Of a stretch of 50,490 nt of DNA, positions 21,817 through 32,305 are shown piece by piece. The stretch's first letter is position 1; each line of letters opens with the position of its first letter. Under the pieces are notes generated by a model that worked only from the letters and a program-made list of their open reading frames with translations, searched no databases and had not been told where the DNA came from. Origin of the DNA: Chara braunii (lineage: Eukaryota; Streptophyta; Charophyceae; Charales; Characeae); assembly GCA_003427395.1 (NCBI GenBank), contig BFEA01000057.1, positions 1,071,518 to 1,122,007 of the forward strand, written 5' to 3'. The position numbers were made by a program, and so were the translations under genes.

Positions 21817-22747
21817 CTGGGAAGTCCCCATAAGTTTGGGGAGACCCAGTGCTTTGTTTCTTTTGGTTTCGATTGGAGCGTCAGACCCTTCTATAAGTTT
21901 AGGGGGGCTGATTGCTTTGGAGGCTGGGATGTCCCCATAAGTTTGGGGCGACCCGGTGCTGTGGTTTGAATGGAGGGTTGGGCCGCTCTATAAGTTTAGG
22001 TGGCCTGACTGCTCTGACTTGCGAGGGTTTGATTGTGGTCGATTTTCAGGGACTCAGGGCATTCAATAAGTTTTGGTGTCTTGGGCTGCCTTGTTTTCAT
22101 TAGGGTTCTATCTGTTTCTTTGGTTTCTGAACGAGGAGACCGAGCTGTTCTGTAAGTTCAGGTGACCCAGTCTCTTCTTGCTTTTATTTTGAAGAAGTAA
22201 TATTGGAAAAGGGCAGCCCCTTCTGTAAGTTCAGGGGGTCTGGCTCAATGCCACACACATGATGATTCAGAGAGAAATGAAGTTGGCAGAGAGTTAAACC
22301 CTTCTGTAAGTTCAGGGGGTCTGGCGCGAAGCGTCGCACATGCTTGAACCCAATGGTTATAACTTGGCTATACTTTACTATTATTATATTTAAGAATGAG
22401 CTAACCAGACTGTTCTATAAGTTTAGGTGCTCTGACTATAGCCTATCACAACTTGAAGAGAGTATAACTAAGAATAAAATTAGTGGTAAGTTGGGGCAGG
22501 CTGAACTTAAGTTAGTTCAGTCGTATGCAGCCTTAGAAGACAAAGGGGAAGACAGATATATATAACTGAGATATCTTAAACAGTTCAGGGCGACTAGAGT
22601 GGTCTAGTCATGTGCCCAAAGAAGAGAAAAATAGTTGTGCCCTGTGTTTGTGTATACCTGGCCAAGTCAGAACGCTCTATAAGTTTAGGTATTCTGACTC
22701 TGGGCCTGACTAAGTTGGGTGCGCTCTGTAAGTTCAGGCGGTCTGAC
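21817..22747. repeat. Array of 12 hairpins sharing a TAAGTT loop
   Basis: Twelve copies are spaced 45-170 bp apart, with loops starting near 21831, 21894, 21938, 21991, 22067, 22153, 22226, 22307, 22418, 22508, 22680 and 22729. The base pair closing TAAGTT is A-T in seven copies, G-C in four and T-A in one, always complementary. Most copies then have a CT/AG or CC/GG inner stem, a small internal loop and an outer stem that differs between copies but stays paired. Outer stems include CTGGG/CCCAG, CTGGG/CCCGG, GTTGG/CTGAC, GAGAC/GTCTC, GTCAGAA/TTCTGAC and CTGAACT/AGTTCAG. There is no ORF. This is a structured repeat family; its role is unknown. Confidence 0.85.
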
Positions 22748-25040
22748 CTATGCCTTATGTAACCTGGGTATAAAGGGTTAAGTCACTGAAGGATCATGAA
22801 CTATTGTTTGTTCAGGTATACCTGGGGATGGTGAGAGTACTTACTTTTGTGGTTTGACCTGCATGTGACCGAGTGAGGCTACTACTTAATCTGAATTTCA
22901 GTTTGATAGATAGTTACTTTAGTCGCTCGCCACGTGCTAGAGCCATAGGAGTTAGTTTCCATTCCTGCATTTTTTGTAGCAAATTTTTCTACTTAGGTCA
23001 ATTCTCGCATTTTCTGGGAACTTTTGTTATACTTGGCCTTGTATAAATTTTGGTAAGCTACTTTCTCTACGGGAAGCGCTGCCGAAATTTCTACAAATCC
23101 AAGGAGTTAGACAAAATTGAACTTTGGAAACTCGAAGGCTATTTCTGGTTTCATATTCGAGCTGATATAAATTTTGAAAAGACACTTTTCCTACGAGAAG
23201 CGCTGTCGAAATTTTCTTGGTTTAGAGAAGTTAGATTATATTTTGACAGGTGGCGATTTTGGCGATCCACCCCGCATAGGGGAGATTCTGCCATTAGTCT
23301 ACCTTTGCTTTGGGCACTGACTTAGAGGTTGGATAGCTTGAGTGAGAATGTGCTATGGAGGTTCATCCCCCATATGCTGATGATTTAGCTTGGGCATTGA
23401 CCTGTCTTATGGTACATGCCTTTTCTTGGACTTTCGATTCAGGACTTGGACTAGTTTCAGCCTGAATCCTACGAGGATCATCTTCTGTTATCATTGATAA
23501 CAGGTCGGTTGCCGATTCATCAGTTTACGATTCAACTCCAATTCACTCCTGCCACTCAACCTAAAGGTTTTAGCCTTGTGATTGAACTGTTTTGTTGTGT
23601 TTTCACCCGGAATTTATTGAATGGCCATCCAACAAAAATACTGAGTATTCATTTAAGAGTTGCACGAGTGAGGTTTGTATGGCTAAAGCGAAGGGTATGA
23701 GTGCAAGGAATGGTTGAAGTTGACCCCGTGTAGTGCGTGGACTTTTGATTGAATCTTTGATGTGATTGCAAGTGCGTTTGTGGTTCGAACTCTGGATGTG
23801 ATTGTCTGCGTTTACATACATATATGGTTGAGAGGAGCCATTTTGTGACTATGAGAAGTGATCGTCCTACATAATTAACCCTCATATATTTACGAGTACC
23901 CTGAGTATTTGAGAGATCTGTTGTATTTGTGCATAAGGGTTATCCAAATTTTGTCTTGAGAGAGAAGGGGGATTCTCTTTTTACCCTTGCTTTTTAGAGT
24001 TGTATGGTTGGATGTTGTAGTCCGTGGTAGCCGTCAAAGTCAAACCCCTTGACTTTCGCCCAGGCCTGGAGTAGGACTTACCTCCAGGGCAGTAAGAAGT
24101 GACTGCCACCACATGTATGGACCTGTGTACCACCCGCTCTGCATAGAATGCAGAAGAGGGTGTGTGATCTTCAACCGCACATGGCGGTTGTCCAGCGTCG
24201 AAAGATTAACCCTCGCGGTGCGTGTCAGCCGACACTTGACTGTCGAACGTGATCCTCGCGATTAGCGAGGACCGCGTGAGTATGGGTACTACATAGTACG
24301 CCATCGTTGCGACTGTCTGCGTACACTTGCATTGCGAGCCGATATGAGTTAACCCTGCGTCCGCGCGGTTTTATACTAAGTCTCGCGTGCGACGCCTATT
24401 CGATATTTGCAGCGGAAAGTTATGGGATGGGTACCGAGGGGCTAGGAGCGTTGTCGCGTTGTTTGTGTTGTGTCGATTCGTGTGTATATGCATGTGTTGT
24501 TGTCTTGTGGTTGTTAGAGCGGTGTGCGCATGGTGTGTGGGATGCGTCCTAGTCGACCGACATCGAGCCGCGCTTGGGACTTCAGCCCCCCAGGAGGTCG
24601 GCCTGCGTGCGGGTCCGATAGGCGTATTACCGCGCGTACCCCCTATGCTACAGCGAACGAGAAACGCCCTCGGCTGGTCCACCTCTGCGATTGCATCCGA
24701 GTAGCTTTGGTACTGTGGACTGGTAGCTCGGCGGGGATACGCCCACCGAAGGGAGGTGACAACTCTTGTAAGGTGGAGGTAAGTTGTGCCTCGCGTAGGC
24801 CCTATCCTGTCGTAGGAGCTCGCGAGAGGTATGGCTGGCGCACTCGGCCGGAGCGGACTAAGGAAGCTCCACCTATGTGTTCGTGACGAGGTTGGTCCAA
24901 CTCCTGCGTGACGCGGCCGAGAGGGTCCCGCGCTGCCATGTGCGGTGCCGGATCGATGTGCTCGACAACGCAGCGGAGGGTCGGTACACCACGTCCTCCA
25001 ACATGATACCCCCCCCCCCCCAACGTCCCCGCTGGGCCAA
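22748..25040. other. Unassigned, LTR-like sequence with short repeats
   Basis: A phrase around AGCGCTGCCGAAATTTC (23073) recurs diverged around AGCGCTGTCGAAATTTT (23197), giving a duplication of about 122 bp. GATTCAGG...CCTGAATC (23439-23472 region) and TCCTCGC-GATTA-GCGAGGA (24253-24271) are perfect inverted repeats. The sequence near 23250-23280 (GTGGCGATTTTGGCGATCC) is reminiscent of an LTR/primer-site junction but I cannot confirm it. The 224-codon minus-strand frame at 25045-24371 is GC-rich and not called. Confidence 0.35.
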
Positions 25041-25068
25041 AACACTGCTACTAGTATAAAGCAGTGTT
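25041..25068 (+). promoter_or_regulatory. TATA box inside a 9-bp inverted repeat
   Basis: AACACTGCT (25041-25049) and AGCAGTGTT (25060-25068) are perfectly complementary, and the loop and its edge contain TATAAA (25055-25060). It lies 230 bases upstream of the small RGG-rich ORF at 25290 on the same strand, a plausible promoter spacing. Confidence 0.45.
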
Positions 25069-25289
25069 CATCAATGCTCGTTCACTCATTCTAACAACAA
25101 TCGAAAACGGAGTTTCTCTTCGCAAACCCATATTTTACGACTGTCGTTAATCTACGCTTCCAGTAGCGCTCACACTCTTTTCCTTTTCTTCTTCTCGTAG
25201 TATGTCCCTTTTCTTCTCATAACATTTCTCTTAGCTCCTTTGTCACTCCCTTCTTTTCACTCTCCTCAATCACAGCCTCATTCTGCATC

Positions 25290-25595
25290 ATGCCTGAAGC
25301 ACATCGAGGTCAAGGAAGAGGGAGAGGTGGAAGAGGAGGAAAGGCCTCGGAGGAGCCTGCTCCTCGTGCTAAGATACACTTCAGTTCAGAGGAGGAGGAC
25401 GAGAGATATGGATACGAGACTCACTCAAGGGCCTACCGACGTCACTTATTACCTGGGTGGTACGATAGATCCACGTCCCCTACGAGGATGGAATATTATC
25501 GGAACAAATACGAGGCGCGCTATGTCACTCCTAATACTTCCTCCCCTCCATACTCCCCAGAGCACCTACCACTCTTGTGGCAAGCAGAGCGTTAG
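25290..25595 (+). CDS. Small RGG-rich hypothetical protein
   Basis: This is a 101-codon frame starting MPEAHRGQGRGRGGRGG. An Arg/Gly-rich N-terminus of the kind that binds RNA is followed by an acidic SSEEEDERYG segment and a Tyr/Pro-rich C-terminus (RMEYYRNKYEARY, SPEHLPLLWQAER). I prefer it over the overlapping 25240-25650 frame because its composition is biased in a protein-like way and it sits downstream of the TATA element at 25055. No homologue is recognised; it could be the start of a retroelement gag or a short host gene. Confidence 0.35.
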   Translation: MPEAHRGQGRGRGGRGGKASEEPAPRAKIHFSSEEEDERYGYETHSRAYRRHLLPGWYDRSTSPTRMEYYRNKYEARYVTPNTSSPPYSPEHLPLLWQAER

Positions 25596-25867
25596 TGCCC
25601 ATTCCTTCACCCTTCATTTCATACGTGCCTCCCTTTCTACCCTAAATTAACAATTGTACTCTCTGCTATATTTTATCTCTTCTCGTTTTACTCCAAGTCG
25701 ATTATTTATCAGTTCTCTCATCCGTAATTTGACCTTGATGGTCTGAAAATTTGAATTTCTCTTTGACCTCTCTTGTGAAGAAGTTACCTTGTCTTCCCAC
25801 TTCTAATAGTGTCTCCTGGGGTGTCGTTAATTTTTCGCTAGTACTGTGGACACTCGCTGTCAGCAGT

Positions 25868-26045
25868 ATCGAGGGTAAGGAATACAAAACCCTTTTGTTG
25901 TTCTTTGGCCTGAGTGATACGTCTTCTCAATTTCTCAAGCAACCCGGGGTGGATACCAAACCTTGTTCTCTTTCTCTGGTCTGCATGAGGCGCGTCCTCA
26001 ACTTCTCAGGTAAATGAAGGGGTGATACCAAACCCCTTTTACTTT
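25868..26045. repeat. Three 74-bp repeats, each with a hairpin around GATACCAA
   Basis: Copies are centred near 25880, 25953 and 26026. Copy 3 pairs AAGGGGT/ACCCCTT perfectly around GATACCAA. Copy 2 pairs CGGGGT/ACCTTG (two G-T wobbles) around GGATACCAA. Copy 1 pairs AGGGT/ACCCT around a longer loop. The stems differ yet remain paired, as in the 21817-22747 array. Confidence 0.7.
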
Positions 26046-27702
26046 TCTCTAGCCTTGGAGCTTTAAAAGAATCTGCATGATCCTGCAAAATAGCAAGTTT
26101 CACAAACCAACAAGCAAGATCCCAACATGCAAATCCACTGATAAGCAATCATCATGCAATAATTAAATAAAATAAATAAATTTAAAACCCATAATAGAAT
26201 AATAAGTAATGTAAACAGTTTTTCACACCCAAGAGTTATGATTGCCTCGGTTTTGGCCTACCACAGGCTAGGAGAGTGCATACCTCCCGTCAGCCTGACA
26301 ACCCTTATTCGGTCCGCCTCATGCCAGGACTAGTTGGACCATTTGTCTTGACAACCCCTTTAACTTGCCTCCAGGTCAAGACCACCATACCCACTACTCG
26401 AGTATTGCGACCCTTTGGTGCACTTTACGCCAAGACACCCAGACTATAGCGGGTCTGGTCACCCTATGAAAGTAGACCTTCCGTCAGTCGAACTGTCTCA
26501 TACCCGGCTTTGACCACTGCGGTCGGGAACCGGCTCACCCACCAGTTTTTGGCCTAGAGCACAGGCTGCCCCACCCAGATTTTTGAACATGGGACCCGGT
26601 CTAACCACAGTTTCAGGCTCTGGCGAACCTCACTGGATTGCATCCTCTGACTGCGGTAAGGTTCCAGCTGACCTCTTTTGACCTCACAGACCAGACTCTC
26701 GGAGTCTTAGCCTCAATCAACTGCGAAATTCGACACTCCTGTCGGGAACATGCTGACCCCACCAGATTGCAACCTGCGGTAAGGTTTTGGTTAGCTTTGA
26801 TAATCAATGCGTTTTGAGGTTAGAGAAGAAAATCCCAGGCACAAACAATCAACAAACATCTCAAGCATACAATCAGACAACCTCTGCCCCAGATAACAAA
26901 ACAAACATTCCTTAAGAGACGTCCCTTCAGTCTCAAGAGGCAACAAGAGACCGACCATGTACTCTCCGAAGACCTCCCTTCAACCTTAGGGAATACAGAA
27001 TGTTGACCCCAGAGAGGTTCCTTCTCTCGTCTGAGAATGCTCTTAAGAGACCTCCCGTGAGCCTTAAGGAAGTATAGAGATATTGACCTCAGAGAGGTCT
27101 CTTCCCTCATCTGGAACAGAAGATAGGCAACTTAGTCAAGAAACACAACCCCATGTTGACAACTCTCTGGTCAAGCAAGGCTGAACTTCTTTATGCCTAT
27201 CTTCTTGATAACTCTCTTAGACAGGCAACTCAGCTAAAAGACACGAAGTCCTCTACTGACAACTCTCTAGTCAGTTAGAGATTGACTTCTTTATACCTGT
27301 CAGATTTTCTCTTCGTCACGAGATTAATACTGATTACTCTTTGAACTTAATTTTGCATCAACTGCATTCTTCAGTTGTTCCTCACTCAGGGATTTGACAC
27401 ACGTGGATCGACTGTGACTCTGCATTCATGACTCTCTACTCTCATTAATTCTACCATTTATAAAAATAACAAAATCAGTTCAGGTGCAGAAATGAATATA
27501 GATCATCTGAAAATTTCTCTCAGGTCTCTCGTCTCAGAATTTGACATGTTGAAAATTGACATGCTGAATTGACAATGCAAGAGTAGTCAGTGTCTGCTGA
27601 AAATTTTATCTCTGCAGTGTCTCTCTGTCTTACTACATTTTTCTCAGTTTTCTGAAGCAACTCTCTTACCGAATGATTGACTTTTCTTTCCTTTCTTTAT
27701 GA
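26046..27702. other. Non-coding sequence with further inverted repeats
   Basis: Examples are GTCTTGAC...GTCAAGAC (26347-26388 region), CCAGAC...GTCTGG (26438-26458 region) and GACC-ACTGC-GGTC versus GACA-CTCC-TGTC in two diverged copies near 26515 and 26735. A diverged pair of roughly 85-bp units follows at 27118-27305. No ORF was recognised. It may be the 3' non-coding end of the Ty3/gypsy relic that follows, but no LTR was delimited. Confidence 0.4.
27118..27305. repeat. Two diverged units with nested inverted repeats
   Basis: Unit 1 is bounded by AGAAGATAGGCA/TGCCTATCTTCT (12 bp, perfect). Unit 2 is bounded by GACAGG/CCTGTC. Each contains an inner hairpin around AACTCTCT: TTGAC/GTCAA in unit 1 and CTGAC/GTCAG in unit 2, a compensating change. 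Confidence 0.65.
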
Positions 27703-29168
27703 TCATAGTAGAAACCAGGTCAGGATCTCTGAAAATAAACTTACGAAGCCTTGATCCTGACACCATATCATGAACTCTTGAACCATCCATCTCTGATATG
27801 TCATAGACTTTATCTTCTGCATTTCCTGTAATTCTGTAGAGACTGAGTCATCGGGGTTCCAATCGTTTAGTCCACTGAGTCTCAAGAGAATTGTCGAACA
27901 AGAGGACAACGTCACAAACCTTCGGTTTCTCTTTCCTTATATATCTCTTCTTGTTTCATCTCTCTTGATCTGACAATCTGCTGGTTGTCATTATTTCTGC
28001 AACATTCATTACAGTTTGATCAACCTATGATATCTGTCTCATTCTGATCTGAAGAAGCTCTTAAATAAAGTATTCTCTATCACTTTTTTGACTTGACCAT
28101 GTTTTGATTATACTCTCGATAGGTAGAGTAGCATACCGGTCATACCGTAGAGTGAATAGAGCATAATCAGTAATCCTCTTAACAGTGATGTTGTCAGCAT
28201 AGACTGCGACCCTTAATACTTTTGGCTAGTTTTTAAGTTTCCCTTCACACCATTTAGCCTGAATCTTTCAAAGTTTTGTGACCCCTCTCAACCGAGACAT
28301 TTGCTTGAGGATGATAAGTAGTTACGTACCAGATTCTGACACCCAGTTTGAGAGTGGTTTTTCTTACTGTTTGAAACAAACTCTATGATGAAAGGATAAC
28401 TGAGATAGATTTCCTCTATCTAGTCATCCACTTGCTCGGTTGTCTTCCCCTTCAGAGCCTTTGCCTCAACCTGTCAAAAAAAAATCTCTCTCATGTTCAG
28501 TATGTATCTCATACCACCCTTGCCTAGGGGTATGGCGTGGTGATGAGATCCAAGTAGACTCGGCTGCCTGACTCTACCAGGATAGTAGGAAATAAAGGTT
28601 CTATCATCCTTGTTGTATACCTTTTCTGACACAACGCACAAGACTTACAGAATCTGTAAATCATATCTCTCATGTCAGACCAGAAGTAAAGTTTAAAGAG
28701 TAGGTTGCTTCAGTAGCTCTGTGACCGTCAACAACTTATTTATGCCATATAAAGCACCTCTGGATGCTAATTCACGGAAAACTATACGAGAAACACGAAA
28801 TAATTTATATACGGAACGAGATCGTCCTGTCAAAATACATCGATTTACGTCAATGCAAGAACAAAAATTATATACATACACCCCTCATGTAGAGCCGCAA
28901 TTATTTCCAGTTGTCTCTCTTTCCCACAGACAACTCTTAATGGAGGCAAAGCCCCCTTGCCATCCACGAAAATGTGACATCTCTTTAACCTAAAGTTTTT
29001 CCTTGAACTTTTGCAGTAATATTCCTTTAACCATTCCCTTTTCTTCTTTCCAATCTCTTGGTAACTTTCATTATATTCTTCAAAGATAAATGATATATCT
29101 TCCTCTTTCTTCTCAACCTCTTCTTCATTCTTTGACTCCGAATTTCCTCTCGTCTCATGAACAACCAC
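27703..29168 (-). pseudogene. Ty3/gypsy element 2: integrase region, interrupted by organelle DNA
   Basis: Minus-strand coding remnants give the segment before the zinc finger (RLKRCHIFVDGKGALP, RQLEIIAALHEG), then the HHCC finger region (VDGHRATEATYS, MIYRFCKSCALCQKR) and the start of the catalytic core (RVYLDLITTPYP). Further downstream are ALKGKTTEQVDD and IEEIYLSYPF, then a C-terminal part (27915-27703, LNDWNPDDSVSTELQ). Several stops and frameshifts are present. The finger is split by the insertion at 28731-28883, after LHEG and before VDGHRA. The integrase normally inserts the element cDNA; this copy cannot. Confidence 0.75.
28731..28883 (-). pseudogene. rps14: Mitochondrial rps14 fragment (nuclear mitochondrial insertion)
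   Basis: The minus strand translates to NRCILTGRSRSVYKLF followed by RVSRIVFRELASRGALYGINK, the conserved C-terminal part of plant mitochondrial ribosomal protein S14; the expected terminal SSW is missing. The piece is AT-rich and exactly fills the gap between integrase codons LHEG (to 28884) and VDGHRA (from 28730). No start, targeting sequence or promoter is present, so it is not a transferred functional gene. Confidence 0.75.
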
Positions 29169-29980
29169 GACCGCCGCACTAACTCTGGCATACCAATCAT
29201 TTCGTTACTCCTCCTCTTCTTTTTCAAGAATTAATTCATAGACATAAGCATCATGGATTTATCCCCAGTTGTCTTTCTCTTAACGCCATAAGCTCCATTT
29301 ATAGGAACTTGGAGCCTTATAATCTTCATAATTGTCCTCATTCAGGAAGTTATTCACACAGGCAGATTCTTCTATTGTCCCATTTATATCTTCATCTTCA
29401 TATTTCCTCCATTTCAATTCGGCTTAGGCCATCCGCTCGATTTTTCTCAGCGATAATTTTTTCCAGTTTAAAATAAAAAATTCAAATGAAGGGTATTCAT
29501 CTGCTTACTGTTGGATCTACTTGTTGATGCTTTTTAATAGCACCAATCACAACAAATACATCAATCCTCAGGATGAATTTCCTTCGAAGTACATTGTGCT
29601 TGAAGCACCTGAGACAGTGGATGATTGCCAGGTGTAACCTCTTTCTGTTGAGTTAAGAGTTCTGCTCTCAAACCTTAGAGGTCTCTCTTTCTCATTCTCG
29701 TCCTTTTGAATGAGTACACCACCGAGAGTTACTGGTCCTCCATCTGTCTCGATGATGAAGGGTCTTCCCTCTTCATCATCGTAGAAGACACTCCCAGTAC
29801 TACACCTCCATCTTTTATTTTTTTTTGTAAAGTTTCCACAACAATCTACCTTTTTTCAGTCCATGATAAATCAACTCTTTGTCTTACTATCTCTCTTAGA
29901 GGCTCTGGAAGGGTAACAAAATGAGGAATAAAAATCCTTCAGAATCCACAGACACCCAAGAGACTTCTGACGTTTGTCAC
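29169..29980 (-). pseudogene. Ty3/gypsy element 2: RNase H region, heavily decayed
   Basis: Recognisable minus-strand fragments are SLLGVCGF.RIFIPHFVTLPEPL and LSWTEK downstream of the RT thumb, and VLQAQCTSKE near 29590. These are typical of the region joining RT and RNase H in Ty3/gypsy polyproteins. Stops and frameshifts are frequent and no full domain survives. Confidence 0.55.
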
Positions 29981-30960
29981 TCATTTGAGGGGCAGAGACC
30001 AGTTCAAGATCTTGTCTATTTTTTTTGGGTCATGACTCCTACCATTGGAGAAACATATAAAACCCAAGATGGTTACCTCTGCTTGAAAGAAAACGGACTT
30101 AGGCCCACTGACAGTCAGCGACCAAAGTTTCATCATGTTTCCAGACAAACTTTCTGACTCCATCAGCGACCAAAGTTTCATCTCTTTCATGGACCCTTTC
30201 ACAAGATTATCATCAATATAAGGGTTGATTATCTGATGAGAAATATCATGCATGACTTGGATCATGTCCTTTTCAACCACTGTCACATCATTGGTTCAAC
30301 CTTGAGGCACCACGTACATCTGAATAAGCCCTCTTCACGTGTGCATGACAGTCATCGGTCGGTTAGTGGGATCAATGAGAAACTGATCATGGCTTGAATA
30401 TAAATCAATTAAAAAATAAATGTATTGACCAGCAAAGGATTCAGAAAGGAGATCAACATTAGAAAGACTACCTGCATCACGTAGAGTCATTGAATTGAGT
30501 TTCTAAAGATTTTGTATCCATCTCAATTCAGATTGTATTTTTGAAGTCTCTCTAGGACCAACTTTACTCCTTCGGCATGTTTCGAGACAAACTTTTTTAC
30601 TCCATCAGCGACCAAAGTTTCATCTCTTACCTTGGGTCCTTTCACAAGATTATCATCAATATAGGGGTTGATTATCTGAGGAGAAATATCATGCATGATT
30701 TGGATCATGTACCTTTGAACCACCGCCACACCATTGGTCCAACCCTGAGGCACTACGCATATCTGAATGAGCCCTCTTGGCGTGTGCATGACAATCATCG
30801 GTCGGCTAGTGGGATCAATGAGAAACTGATCATAGTCAGAATATAAATCAATCAAAAAATAAATGCATCGACCAGCAAAGGATTCAGAAAGGAGATCAAC
30901 ATTAGGGAGACTACCTGCATGACGTACAGTCACTGAATTGAGCTTCTGAAGCTTCTATAT
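29981..30960 (-). pseudogene. Ty3/gypsy element 2: reverse transcriptase, internally duplicated
   Basis: The upstream copy (30933-30523) has YFLIDLYSDYDQF, MHTPRGLIQICVVPQGWTN and the catalytic box NPYIDDNLVKG. The downstream copy (30286-29981) repeats MHDIS.QIINPYIDDNLVKG and then continues into the thumb (SVFFQAEVTILGFICFSNGR, DPKKIDKILNW). The duplicated DNA block is about 380 bp with a 441-bp offset. The YIDD motif is intact in both, but the duplication destroys the domain. Confidence 0.8.
30135..30955 (-). repeat. Direct duplication within the RT (offset 441 bp)
   Basis: The block starting CATGTTTC.AGACAAACTTT at 30135 recurs at 30576, and CAGCAAAGGATTCAGAAAGG at about 30432 recurs at about 30872. 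The copies differ by scattered substitutions, so the duplication is old. A smaller duplication (GCGACCAAAGTTTCATC) lies at 30117-30178. Confidence 0.85.
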
Positions 30961-31236
30961 CCATGTCAATCCACCCCCTTGTTTCCAAAAATAAAACTAG
31001 TGGTTAACATACGGTCCATCACCAGGTTCAACAACATTGGAGATAATCTTCTTATCAAGATACTTTACTACCTCTGCCTCCTCCTTCAGGGAAGACTTGG
31101 TTGATCTGTCATTTCATGGGATGTGATCAACTGTTCAAAATTTTGTCATCTTAATCATGTCCACATCCAACCGCCCTCTGTCTTTATCATTAAAGGAGAA
31201 TGCACCAGATAATTTTTGACACAATTTCAAAATATG

Positions 31237-31482
31237 TTATTTCTCTGTAGGCAAGATAAACTGATTTGACACTTTCATCATTGTGTCAAATCTTTTCCTA
31301 GCGACTCTATTCCCCAATTTTGCAGACTCCCTTAATGCTTTAATGATTCTCATTTCCTTCTCCAGTGTCTCATCATAATCATTTTCTATCAGGACAGTCA
31401 CCGGATTCTTTTTCACCCCTTTTGGCTTATACTTTCTTTTTGACCCAATGACTATTTTCCTAAGAACAAAGAGTTGAAGCAA
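31237..31482 (-). pseudogene. Ty3/gypsy element 2: protease-RT linker
   Basis: This 81-codon basic frame (RKYKPKGVKKNPVTVLIEND) lies between the protease and RT remnants on the same strand. It has no domain of its own and is assigned by position. Confidence 0.45.
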
Positions 31483-31491
31483 ACCTTAATT

Positions 31492-32075
31492 TCATTTTCC
31501 CGCCCTTAGCATATCGACAATTTTCTTAAATGCTTCAATCTGTCCATATTTATCTTTGAGTTTGCGAAAAGTTTTCATCATCTTTAGGATCTGATTAATA
31601 TCTACTGAGACTTTCTCTTTAACTTCTTGTTTGTCTTTCCCCTTCATTTTTCCTATCTTCTCAACATATTCGTCCTTTGCGATTGAGTTGGATGACACCT
31701 TATGTTTATGATGGGAAGTGCAGATCATAAAAGTTTGTTTCTGAACAATCTCCGCATCTTTTAAAGCAATCCAGAATGACCCCTCATGACTGAAAAATTG
31801 AACAACTTCCATCCTGCGCAAAAACGGAGTGCTTAGAATACAATCATGGTCTAGGTCGGGCACTGCGAATCTCAATAATTCGACTGACATCATTCAAACC
31901 TTAATAAGCAAATTGTCAATGAACCCAGCCACAAAGAGTTCTCCAAAAATATTATTCAATGTACGCTTTGAAGGTCTATCAATGGTCAGGTCACAAACCT
32001 CCATAGCCCTCTGGGAGAGAAGTACCATTTTCACCCCAGAGTCCACTAAGGCTTGGATCTTCACTTGATTAATAT
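31492..32075 (-). pseudogene. Ty3/gypsy element 2: aspartic protease and following linker
   Basis: The minus strand reads IQALVDSGVKMVLLSQRAMEV near 32060, carrying the D-S-G active-site triad of retroelement aspartic proteases. After one in-frame stop it continues with VPDLDHDCILSTPFLRRMEV (the usual ILGTPFL-type block) and a Lys-rich linker (KMKGKDKQEVKEKV). The protease would process the Gag-Pol polyprotein; the stop makes it inactive. Confidence 0.75.
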
Positions 32076-32089
32076 AAATAGTTAATTAC

Positions 32090-32305
32090 CTACATTTCAT
32101 GGGTTGCAAATCTCATCTTACATCCGGGTAAGGCCCTGTTGACTTGGTTGGGGAAGACCGATCCCATGTAATTCACTTTCATTCTATTTTTCTCAATTAG
32201 TTTCTGGAGTTTCTCTCTCAACTTTAGTGCTAACGGCATTGCCTCCTTAAAAGACAATGTCACTTCTGTTTCTTCCAACATCTTTGTAATTACATCCGTA
32301 ATCAC
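32090..32305 (-). pseudogene. Ty3/gypsy element 2: region between gag and protease
   Basis: This 71-codon frame (VTLSFKEAMPLALKLREKLQK) is on the same strand, just upstream of the protease. It probably represents the start of pol. The interval 32306-33080 holds only low-complexity A/T-rich sequence (poly-T near 32756) and no recognisable domain. Confidence 0.5.

Noticed and set aside
21817-22747. Bacterial-type terminators or a simple satellite
   Set aside because: Spacing is irregular, no U tracts follow the stems, and the stems vary while the loop is constant, which fits neither explanation.
24371-25045. 224-codon minus-strand ORF
   Set aside because: GC-rich sequence with open frames on both strands, low-complexity Arg/Pro/Thr/His composition and no domain. 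It also overlaps the palindromic TATA element.
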